From Spirogloea muscicola (taxonomy: Eukaryota; Streptophyta; Zygnematophyceae; Spirogloeales; Spirogloeaceae): 34,666 nucleotides of DNA. The position numbers and the translations under genes were made by a program. Numbering within the stretch: position 1 is the first letter of the stretch; each line of letters begins with the position of its first letter. Shown piece by piece: positions 1 to 9,540 of the stretch. The notes beneath the pieces are model-generated. The model did no database searches. It was not told the DNA's origin and saw nothing but the letters and a program-made list of their open reading frames with translations. Where the stretch lies: assembly GCA_009602725.1 (NCBI GenBank), contig WELB01000102.1, positions 317,516-352,181 of the forward strand, read 5' to 3'.

Positions 1-122
1 CCCTTCCCCCCCCCTCTCCCTCTCTCACCCGCGCTCTTCCTCGCAGTGGCTTCTCTCCCCACAGTCAATCGAATCACATTGAACCCACTTGACGCCCTGC
101 TTGATCTGCTCTGATGATACAG

Positions 123-3100
123 ATGGCAAAGCAGCTGCTGCGCACCAAGTCATCGATGAGCTCAGACGAAAGCCAGTCGGAGGGCGGCAGCCCGCACAGC
201 TACGCCCGCAGCCGCAGCTCCAGGGCCTCGGCAGCTGCGGCTCCCACCAAGCTGGCTCCAGTCACTACCGCTGCACGCCCCCACGACCTGCCCGAGAAGC
301 CACCGCGGTGGTTCGACGAGCTCACAACGCTGCTCGTCGACATGTTCCAGGTCCGCCGCTGCCGACGCTGTCGCCGCTGCCGTAGCCAGCATCGCCGCAA
401 CGAGTGCGGCTGGGGCATGTCTATGGTTGCCAATCAAGTTCAACGGTGTCCATTGAGTGCATGTTGACGTGTGAGCGAGCGCGTGGGCCTGGCCTTGCAG
501 CGCGTGGTGGCAGCGCTGCAAGCGCAGGGAGTGGCGCAGGCGCTCGTGCGTCGCGTGCAGATGCACTACGCAGCCTACTGGCTGCGCGAGCTGCAGCGCG
601 CCCAAAGCCACGCCACTGAGTCGGAGCGCATCAGGTGCTCCTCCTTGCCGCCCTCTGAGGAGCCTCCTCTGCTTCCTGACAGCCTTCCATGGTCCTCGTC
701 GGCCAGCATCAGCACTTGTTCTGCTGGACCGGCCCTCCGGGAACTGATGTTTGGCCTCCGGGAGTGGGCTCTTGCTGCTGCAGCCAGCGGCTGCTGCTGG
801 AGACAGTCGTGGACATGCTTCCGCTGGACCAGGACACGCAGGCCACGACCCCGCTGTTCGGTTACCTAAGGTGTGTAAGTCTGTGAACCTGCCTTCCCCC
901 ACCCCCCTCCTCTCTCTCCCTCTCTCCCTCTCTCTCCACGCCCCCCCCCCCCTCCCTCCCCCAGTCTGGCCCTCTGCTCCTGCTTTCCCCTCTCCTTCAT
1001 CTGGCCCCCTCCTCACTTGTTCATACTCCCATTCCACCTCCCCTGCAGCTGCGCCATCAGCTTGAATGGTAGCATGAAGATTCGCGACAAGCTGGAGTGG
1101 AGCATCAGCAAGCACCTCGAAGCATGCTCGCTTGAGGACCTCCTCATTCCCATTGCATTTCCTGAGGTACGCCCCACAGAGCGCCGCCGGTTGTCACTGC
1201 GGCGTGGCTGCTGCCTCGTCAAGCCCTGCTGGCCCAAGACGCTGCTGACGCCACGCTGCGTTTCTGTCTCCATGGCAGCCGGGACAGTGCTCGTACGACA
1301 TCGACACGGTCCAGCGGCTGCTGAGCCTGTACACCCTTTGGCAGACGCAGTCGGCCATCGACTCGCCCACCAGCGACTCCTCCATCGGCACGGCCAGCGC
1401 CGCTGCCGCCGCAGCAGCAGGCACCGACTCCGCCGCCGCCAGTTCCACGATGCCTGCAGTCATGGAGTTGCTGGACAGCTACCTCGTCGAGGTGGCGGCC
1501 GACCCCTTCCTCTCGCCAGTGCAGTTCCAGATGCTGGCCGAGAGCCTCCCGGCAGTTGGGCGCGCCTCCCATGACCGCCTGTACCAGGCCATTGACATCT
1601 ATCTCCGGGTAGAGCACCAATACATGAACCTTCATCCAGAGGTGTCTGCTTGATTAGTTTTATTTGGATACTATATAGATCCAGAGTGGATAATGGCACG
1701 ACATTTTGTTCACACCAGCAATCAAGAAATACCTCTAGAACATGTGCAGAGCTCCTAAGCACCTGGGAAAGTGCGCGGTCCGTTCCTCGCTGCTTTCAGA
1801 TGTATCACTGGTGCAAGTTAGAAGTGCCTGGTCATCTGATTTTGACATTTGTGCCCCAGTAGCTTGTTCCCTTGCCGGAGCTGATCGACTGGCGGCTATG
1901 ACAGGCGCACCCGAGCGAAGCCGAGAAGGAGGTGGACAGCCTGTGCGCGATCCTGGACTGCCGACGCTTCACCATAGCCACCTGCTCGCTCGCGGCGCAG
2001 AACGAGCTCCTCCCCCACTCGCTCGTTGTTGAGGCCCTCTTCAACGAGCAGCTCCAGCTGCAGCTCGCGGCCGACAGAAAAGGGGCCGACGTAAGCCCAG
2101 TGCCGCTGGCGCTGCGCCCCATAGACCCCCTGGCGCTGGAGGCTGAGTACATCGAGAAGCGCGCGTACAACAAGAGCCTCACCGAGGGCGAGCTCAAGCT
2201 CGAGCTTGCGCTCATCAAGATGCGTGCTGCCGAGCAGCAAGAGAAGGTCAGTCTGCGACACACAGCCAGCGTCAAGTATTCGGCTGCGACGATCTAAACC
2301 TCTCCTGAGCTTGTGAAAGCCTGCCACGAATGACAGTGGACCCACGCGGCAACTGATCTGTGGTTGTCGGAGCCGTCGGCTCTGATGTGCAGGCGCTGCG
2401 GCAGGAGGAGCAGGACAGGTTGCTGAGCGCCGCCATGAGGAAATCCAGCACCGGCAGCAAGAAGTGGATCGACAAGCTCTTCCGATCGAGCTCCGAGGAG
2501 GTGTTCGCGACCAAGCCTGCTGCGAGGGCTGCGCTAACGCAGCCGACGAGGGCCCCAGATCACCGCCCAGGCAATGGCCGGCTTGTCAGGGCAGCTGTGG
2601 ACCGCAGGCCGTCCTCAGCGCCAGCCGCGGCGGCACTTCAGTACGCTGCATACGAAGACCGGCACGCATCGTGGAGCGGCTCAGAGGACGAGAGCGGGCT
2701 GAGCCACCTGGACTCGGCGGGCGGCCATGACTACAACCATTCCCACTGCCACGCGCAGCGCTACGGCGAGCCCCGCTCAGCCGGCGCGGCCTTCTTCCAG
2801 CAGCATGCGTTGGCCGGCAGCCACCACACTGCCAGCAGGGCCCAGATCGCTAGCAGCAACCACAGCGGCAAGGACGCAGCGGCAGCGGCGGCGGCGGCGA
2901 TGAGCCCCCGCCACGCCATGTCACAGGGTCGCAGCCACCGTCGGAACCGGTCCGGCGAGTGGGTCCACAGTGGCGGCAGCGATGCAGCGGCTGCGGCGCC
3001 GCTGCCGGCGCACCCTCGGCGGTTCGCCGGCGACCGGAGCCCCTGGGCCGACGCCATGCCCAAGTCGATGGGCCTCTCGCCGATGCGCCAGCGGCCTGGC

Positions 3101-4063
3101 CAGTACGACTACGCGCCGGCGGCGGAGTTCGACGAGGACAGGCTGCAGCCGCCGCCCCCCATCCGGGGCCGGCACCCGGCTCACGAGTGGCGATCGGAAG
3201 ACCTGCCGCTGGTGCAGCACAGCCAGAGCCCAGAAGGAGCGCGGGGCCGCGCCACGCAGCACGGCGGCCAGCTGCTGGCCAGCAACTCGCCCAAGTCCTC
3301 GCCGTTGCGGCGCCGCCGGGAGCAGCAGCCGTTGACGCCAGGCGGCGGCGGTGGCGGCGGCGGCCAGTCGGCAGTGCAGGCTTGGGAGCGGCTCCGCAGC
3401 GGCCGCCTGGCAGGCGACGGTGGCGGCGAGTCACCGCCCGAAGCTGGGCGGCCGCCGGCGCCGCACTTGTCGTTCAGCGGCGAGCTGCTGCCGCGGCCGC
3501 CGCTCAGCCGCTCCTCCTCCAACATGTCGGTGGAGTCCAGCTCCAGCCGCAAGTCGTCGTCTGTGGGCGTGGCGCGGGTCGAGCGCCCCATGTCGGTCCG
3601 CAGCACCAGCCGGTCCAAGTCGCCGCTCCGCCACTCCAGTGTGCCGTCCAACGGCGATGGCCGCAGCGTGACGCCGTTATATCCTGCCAGCCCCCGCAGC
3701 ATGGGCATGGGCATGGTCGTCACGCCGCCGCCGCCGCCGCCGTCGGAGGAGTACATCGGCAAGGACGACCTGACAGCAAGTGACACTGCCAAGATGCCAT
3801 CGCTGGTGCAGCGGAGTGCCAGCGGCAGCCAACTGGACTTCCTCAACATGCCGCAATCGCCGATGCACTACGCCGCTGCCGAGTCAGGCCGGCGGACGCC
3901 CCGCTTCCAGACCTCGCCGCGGCGGGGCCAGCTGCAGCCGCCGCCATGGGCGGCCAAGGAGGCCCGCAATGGTGGCCACAACCATCGCGACCACAACGAG
4001 GTGGCAATGCCAGACACAGCCGAGTTCAAACGAATGGACAGCTTCAACCACTGGTCCAAGTGA
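123..4063 (+). CDS. NPH3-domain (NRL family) protein, 5'-partial
   Basis: The NPH3/RPT2-like family links phototropin blue-light receptors to downstream responses and usually carries an N-terminal BTB domain that serves a CUL3 ubiquitin ligase. Exons read as 123-350, 480-634, 784-870, 1049-1166, 1279-1608, 1905-2246 and 2393-4063; phases agree and the visible chain is about 976 residues. Family landmarks in order are WFDEL, RLLLETVV, LEACSLEDLLIP, MELLDSYLVEVAADP, DRLYQAIDIYL followed by AHPS, and CSLAAQNELLP. An in-frame stop at 102-104 and an AG at 121-122 suggest that the first exon is internal, so the BTB domain would lie left of the window; a start at ATG 114 or 123 is the alternative. 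The last exon adds about 556 residues that are almost entirely low complexity (Ser, Arg, Pro, Ala, Gly runs), much longer than the tail of typical plant members. Family assignment is firm; the exact paralogue is not. Confidence 0.88.
889..1000. repeat. CT/C-rich low-complexity tract in NPH3 intron
   Basis: Intron 871-1048 of the NPH3 gene is dominated by CTCTCCC repeats and a run of C. It works as an extended polypyrimidine tract before the acceptor at 1047-1048. A similar tract precedes position 65. Confidence 0.7.
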
Positions 4064-4650
4064 GAAAGGGCAGCTTTGAGCTCAGCCTGCCCTCAGTCTG
4101 CGCTAGCGGACATGCGGCTGAAGATAAGCGATGGCTAGAGTCGTAGTTGTAGAGGTCAAGCTCCGGCCTCCATTATTGTAGAGTACGCCAAGGTTGGCTG
4201 GATGCAGTGCGCCAGGTCATTAGTTTCCCTGCATCCAATCACAGCCCTGTAACATAGGTACGACGGAGGACTGGCACTCAGTGCAAATCCTCACATCCTC
4301 CGACAGTGGTTCGGTAGTTGGATGATACTGCTGAGCTGAAGCTCAGCGTCATCTCGGTGCAACCCTGCTGTCCATCCTGCTGCACACGGGAGGATGTCAG
4401 CTGCCACATCCGCACATAGCTTGTAACGGCCACAGTCTAGTATCTAGATATACACCTGCCGCTCCTCCTCCTGCTCTGCTGATTGCAGCAGTATCTCCTG
4501 CAGCATCATGGACAGAGAGTGACAAAGAAATTTTGTCAAAACCGTGAATGGGCACTGAACTATCCGCAACTCCTGCCAATTATACTATCTTGGGAGCTGC
4601 AATCTGCAACAATTTCAATCACAGGGAGCCACTGGTGCAGCAAGCAATAG
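4064..4650. other. Intergenic, convergent 3' regions
   Basis: This is the spacer between the stop codons of the NPH3 gene (+) and threonine aldolase (-). No credible coding exon is visible. It should hold the 3' UTRs of both genes; no clear polyadenylation signal could be assigned. Confidence 0.6.
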
Positions 4651-7287
4651 TCATCCATGTGCTGGGGATGGCCTAGCAGGGGTGACAACTGTCACCTGGA
4701 ACACAGCAAGCGCCTGGCGGACGTCCTCCTCGGAGATGTGATGATGCGTGACCAAACGTATCCTGCAACCGGTGTGCCGCGAGCAAGCAGGGGAAGGGGG
4801 TGTTGTAAGCACTAGTCCAAGTCTGAGAGGTACTAATGTGATTGTCTCAAAGAGAGCGCGTGAACTGTGTTCCTTAATGAGCTAGGTGGAGAGGGGTTCT
4901 CCGTGAAGTATGTATAATAATGACTAAGTTCTCTAAGTATACCTGGTTGTCTTGTGCACAGATTTAGTGGGTGCACTGCGCAAATGAGAAGTCAGATAGC
5001 CAGCAATAAAGAGCACTTCTGACTGAAGGACAATCAGTCTCCCATGTGTGGGAACTGCTGCGCCAGCAATACCTAGAGCGGCCCACGGCGCACACAAGGA
5101 TGCCTGCTTGCTTCACAGCCTCGCACAGCTCCTCCACGCCCATAGGGCACTCTGACGTCACGTCCACGTGAACCTGCGGGATGCCCCGAGGTGCGAGGTA
5201 AGCTATCCCGCTTAAGTAAAGTTTCATTGACAGCCATGTGTAGGAGGACAATGACTACATTTGGGCTCAAAATGGAAGACTTGCGATGTTGGTCTCAATG
5301 CTGGCGAGGTCCACCCACAGGCCGTCCATGGCGTTCAGGCCCTCTTGAAGGTACCCAGTGACAGCACAGCGAGCAAAACGAGGATCAGGAAGTTGACAGC
5401 CAAAGAGCTGGGACAAGAGAGCGCATGCCAAGCCAACGAGTAGACATTGCCACATCTTGATATGCGAGACAATTGCCTTGATGAGATTGCATGAAGTAAG
5501 AAGCTGCTTGACTTGAGGCATTCAGCTCCAAGTCCTGAGCACTATATTCACCAGCAAGTTTCTGAGCATTTCTGTGATCAGCGCCCAGTCTTCCCACCAT
5601 GTCGTTGATGGAGATCAGCCCCGCCGCGGCCACAACTCCCACTTGCCGCATGCCACCACCCAGTGCCTTCCTTAGCCTCTTTGCCTGAGGCATAGGTACA
5701 CAAGTATCACAGCGGAAAATTTTACATAGGCCAAGGTGGTCCTTTGACAGAGGGGCAAAATGGAGAGGGACACAGGAGGATCAACAGCTGCTTTCATACC
5801 TCGGCTATGAAAGCAGCCGTCCCAACAATGACGCTGCCAAGGGGCGCACCCAAGCCCTTTGAAAGGCAGACCTGCAGACATGTTGGACGCTAGCCTCAGA
5901 GCTGCAACTTCAATTAGTCGCATAGCTATGTTGGTCCTATTTCTTCAGAAGGCCAAAGATACTGCTGCCAGGCGGGCCAAAGGACTGAGCTTGCGCAGCT
6001 TACCGAGATGCTGTCTGCAGCCTTTACTAGCCTTTCTGGAGCCACATTCATGGCCTGCACAAGACGGCGCCCAGCACGTTATACTGAAGAAGTCAATTCT
6101 CTTCGACACGGATCAGGAGCTGAGGAACCACAGCATGTTAGAAGCCCAACTGAGCTCAGGCAAAGGCCTCAATGATGTGATCATGAGAAAGGAATGAGTA
6201 CGGTGGGACTGCAAGATCAGAGTATCGGCGGCTCACGGTTGCCGCATTGAACAGCCGGGCACCGTCCACGTGCAGCTTGAGGCCGTAGTACTTGGCCAGC
6301 TCGCCGAGTCGGTTGGTGTAGTCGGCGGATATGGCACGGCCGCCGCAGCGGTTGTGCGTGTTCTCGATGCAGATGACGCGGGTGATGGGGAAGTGCTCAT
6401 CGCCTGGCGGCCGAATGGCGGCCTCCACCTTCTTCAGGTCCATGGTGCCGTCAGCCTTGTTGGGCACGGTGCGCGAGTGAACGCCACCAAGCGTCGCGAT
6501 GCCGCCCTGCTCGTACCAGTGGATGTGCGAATCGGACCCCAGGATTGCCTCGCTGCCCCGCAGCTGCAGTAGCAATACCACGACCCGTGGTCTCGTGTGA
6601 GCTTAGCACTGTGAGGCAACAAAGCTGCCTAGGTTCGATGCCGCAGCTTACCCTACTGATGCGATAAAAAGACATATGGAGGCTACAGGTGGCCTATCTC
6701 TTGCACCCTGGTGGTGCTATGTTGAGCGCATGCTCTAGTATTGGCTGACTAGCTTTCCTAACAACCCTCTTATCAAATTTGAGTTTATATAAGTTTGTGA
6801 TGTGTCCAAGGCCATTTGAGCCTTTTCCAGGTGAAGATCGTGGGGTCAAAAGTTGAGGGGTTTGTGATCCGCCTGGGCACCTGGCAATGGACGAGGACGC
6901 AGATGAGGTTGCCCATGGTGCCACTCGGCACGAAGAGGCCTCCCTCCTTGCCCAAGACCTCGGCGACCCGCCTCTGCAGGCGGTCGGTGGTGGGGTCTGC
7001 TCCCAGCACGTCGTCGTCCACCTCGGCGACGGCCATGGCCTCCCTCATCGCCACTGCAGCAAGGCACCGGCAGCGCTGACCTCCGCTTTCAGCTGCACAG
7101 ACACGTTGGTGGCAGCTGCTGAGAAGCTCAATGGGTGGGCGTAATGGTGACCTGTTGGCTTGGTGACGGTGTCAGAGCGCAGGTCCACGATGCGGTCCGC
7201 GGGCAGCGGTGGACGCCCAGGCGGCCGGCGGTGGCCACTGGACCTGCTGCGGGCCTTGTGTGCGGCACCGTTTTCAGCGGCTGCCAT
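4651..7287 (-). CDS. Low-specificity L-threonine aldolase
   Basis: This PLP-dependent fold-type I enzyme splits threonine or allo-threonine into glycine and acetaldehyde. Nine exons on the minus strand: 7287-7152, 7053-6881, 6563-6237, 6054-6004, 5871-5800, 5684-5552, 5343-5285, 5173-5073 and 4762-4651; the phases close to 387 residues, near the usual 350-400. Landmarks are [17 protein letters not shown], a [13 protein letters not shown] stretch, [21 protein letters not shown], and [12 protein letters not shown] with the PLP-binding lysine after the serine. The first in-frame ATG is 7287; the frame stays open upstream to a TTG at 7359 without another ATG, so an upstream exon with a targeting peptide is possible. 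Intron 7 (5284-5174) appears to start with GCAAGT, because no GT site keeps the frame. Identity is very secure; cell location is not. Confidence 0.93.
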
Positions 7288-7620
7288 GCAGTCTGGAGCT
7301 CGCAGCAGTGAAGAAAAGGCGACTGCTTTAAAGCCCAAGACAGTGAGTCTGAGCTTCAAGCCCTGGTCTCCAGTAAGCTGAGCGCCGTCGTTGCTGCATC
7401 CATGGCTGTAGCGTCTCCTACTGAGAGGCAGCGCCTGCTCTCAGGGCTCCGTGCTCGCAGCTTTCGCCTTCGTCCAGGCACCCGCCGCCTGTGGCAGACG
7501 GCCGGCTTTCCACAGAGGATGCGGCCGCTGCAGTGAGGCAGCAGCAAGCGGCGGCACGGCGAGCTCCTGTGGCTGCGGCCACTTGCAGCTGCCCAAGGAA
7601 CTGGGAGAAGCTGGTCACCA
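7288..7620. other. Upstream region of threonine aldolase
   Basis: GC-rich sequence just 5' of the aldolase. Overlapping frames are open, but none shows family sequence. It probably holds the 5' UTR and promoter; no TATA box or other element could be defended. Confidence 0.4.
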
Positions 7621-8105
7621 GAATAGGAAGAAGAAGTGGCACTCCCAATGGGGGCAAGGGCTGCGAAAAGCCAGCCCAAAAAGAATTCACAAAGGTTCAG
7701 AGGGGCCTAAGAGCGGTGAGCAGCTACAAAGGGGCCTGAGGATGCAACAGAATGAGTAGTGAGGGGCCGGCCCACAGGGAACTACGAGGGCGGATGGCGT
7801 CAGTTAGCAGAAGATTAGTCTCCAAGTCGTCAGCAGATTGGCGCTCAATGACCTTCAATGACGTACATCACCCCCCTGCAAATTGACCCGCTCAGTAACC
7901 ACGGGTCAATACACAAAGAAGAAAGTGCTCGCTTATTGAGAATAGGGGCTGGAACAACCAGCCCGAAAAAGAATGAACAGAGTACGAGAAGGGGGCCAGG
8001 GGAAGCGCTAAGTAACAGAAACAAAGCTGCTACGAGACACTCAGTAACCCCTGCTAAGCAGCCGCAGATCAGAGATGCTGGGCTCCTGGAAGTGGGTCCA
8101 CAAAG
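7621..8105 (-). mobile_element. LINE 3'-end debris, minus orientation (two tails)
   Basis: Two blocks (about 7630-7700 and 7940-8105) match, on the minus strand, the 3' ends of LINE-like copies elsewhere in the window. The block ending at 8105 carries the segment just before and after the element's stop codon, seen again near 13100-13150, followed by the tail with ATTCTTTTTCGGGCTGG and its inverted partner CCAGCCC. The copies are non-coding and badly decayed. Confidence 0.7.
7946..7964 (-). other. LINE-tail stem-loop (7-bp stem)
   Basis: GGGCTGG (7946-7952) and CCAGCCC (7958-7964) form a perfect 7-bp stem around a 5-nt loop. The hairpin sits at the same place in the tail as in the other copies, but its loop differs. 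Confidence 0.6.
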
Positions 8106-8345
8106 GTACACAAAGGTCGCTAATGTCCGTTCCTTTGGGCTGGCCTCTTACAGCCACCAGTCAATTTGGAAGCGCTGCTGTTTTTATCAAATGCCAAAGG
8201 GGGCGGGGGTTGGAAATAAGAAACGTGGCTCTCCCACTGTGGGCAAGGGCTGTGGAGTAGTGTAGTCCTTTTTCGGCACCTCTTTCTTTGGCTTTGGACA
8301 TTGTCCATTCTTTTTGGGCTGGCTTTGCCAGCCCTTCTTCTCTAT
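8106..8345 (+). mobile_element. LINE 3'-tail fragments, plus orientation
   Basis: Two plus-strand tails lie here. One (about 8120-8175) has GGGCTGG, then CAGCCACCAGTCAA. The other (about 8300-8345) has TTGTCCATTCTTTTTGGGCT followed by a perfect hairpin. Together with the minus-strand tails on both sides they form a head-to-tail and inverted patchwork. No coding sequence is left. Confidence 0.7.
8316..8334 (+). other. LINE-tail stem-loop (8-bp stem, TTT loop)
   Basis: GGGCTGGC (8316-8323), TTT, GCCAGCCC (8327-8334): the tightest version of the hairpin shared by the repeat tails. Confidence 0.65.
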
Positions 8346-8379
8346 GGGCGAGCACTTCTTCTTGTGAAGATGGCCATCC

Positions 8380-9021
8380 CAGAAAGAATGAACAAGGTCC
8401 AAAGGGCCGGGAGGTGCCAATGCCACACAGCTATGCTAGAGACCACAGCAAATGGGAGCTTAGTAATCCCAAGTCAGCAGGGGTAGGATGAATCACTCTA
8501 ACAACAATCACTCAACGTGTGAGGAGCCTCAAATCTGTAGACTAGCGAGCGGAAATTATCCCCCTGACGCAAGCCAGAGGCAGCAGCGAGAGCACGGCCA
8601 GCACGCAGGTGCAAAGCGTGGGCCATGGACCGCTGAAGGGATATTGAAAGTCGCATGCGGTAGACCTGAGCCAAGGAGCCAGCAGCGTTGAAGTCAGCCT
8701 GCTCAACTCGCCTGCGCGATACAGCGCGCCGCGCAAGCCTGGCTAGCAGGTCGAGCCACTGGGACCCGAGAGCCCCGTGCACATCCGCTGCCAGGGGTAC
8801 GAACTCGTCCCCAGCCGGGTGGTCTGCGTATTTGGCCGCCTTGCTGTTAGCGGAGTTCGCGGCAGCATGGCCAGCCCTTGAGGCCCGCATTTGCACTGCA
8901 GCACGCCCAGCAGACAGAGCGGGGGGAGACCCAGCAGGCGATGGATTGCCGAGCGGAAAAGCTCATCCGACATTCTGAGTGCGTCGTAGAGGGTGTTGTG
9001 CCACAGGGTGTCAACTGCCAT
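8380..9021 (-). mobile_element. LINE-like element, C-terminal fragment with endonuclease deleted
   Basis: On the minus strand, residues resembling LLGLPPLC..VLQCKCG (about 9021-8890) align with the segment before the zinc knuckle in the 34.1 kb copy. After a frame change the sequence continues at once with KYADHPAGDEFVPLA, LLARLARRA, AGSLAQVYRMRLS and RAGRALAAASGLRQGD, which match the plus-strand copy at 32.9-33.2 kb. The catalytic endonuclease block between them is missing. A degenerate tail follows near 8380-8415 with the ATTCTTTC motif in minus orientation. This is a dead, internally deleted copy. Confidence 0.8.
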
Positions 9022-9376
9022 GTAACGTCAAGAAGTCATATCAGTACAGTAGCAGGCAACAAATCAGCCTCGCGTGGTGGGCACTCAATGAAATGAGGTA
9101 GAAAGAAGGTCTGCGAGGAATTTAGGAGCTACTCTGATATTGAATGAAACAACAGAACAAAAATAACGGAATAGGAGTAACCAACAGATGGCGTGGTTGG
9201 CAATTGAGAACTTGGAATGGATGAACATTTTATCCAACCCCCCCCACGACAAGTCCTGGCAGAGGCGAAGGTGTTGGGTGTGAACCCAGACAAGTTCTGC
9301 AAAACCAGTCATCTGGAGGTATGCTTGTGAGCCGTGGTGTGAAATAATGGAAATGCCACCCCGCGCTTACATGTAG

Positions 9377-9433
9377 AGCATAATAATATAGCTGCAGCTA
9401 GCGCTGCGTATAGCATAATAATATAGCTGCAGC
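9377..9433. repeat. 22-bp direct repeat pair
   Basis: The unit AGCATAATAATATAGCTGCA followed by GC occurs at 9377-9398 and again at 9412-9433. The AT-rich unit contrasts with its surroundings and lies downstream of the decayed retrotransposon; it may be the remains of its 3' region. Confidence 0.75.
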
Positions 9434-9540
9434 GCTATAGCTTGATCTCTCCCAGTGCAGAATTTACACGATAAGTGTACAGATACCCAATGCTGTGTAC
9501 GATCGATAGTAGGATCGATGTTAGTTAGATGGCAAGGAGA

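Noticed and set aside
2959-3783. Long alternative frames across the NPH3 last exon, both strands
   Set aside because: GC-rich shadows. Only the 2393-4063 frame joins in phase to the upstream NPH3 exons.
7288-7359. Longer threonine aldolase start (24 extra residues)
   Set aside because: The longer frame begins with TTG; the first in-frame ATG is at 7287. An upstream spliced exon remains possible.
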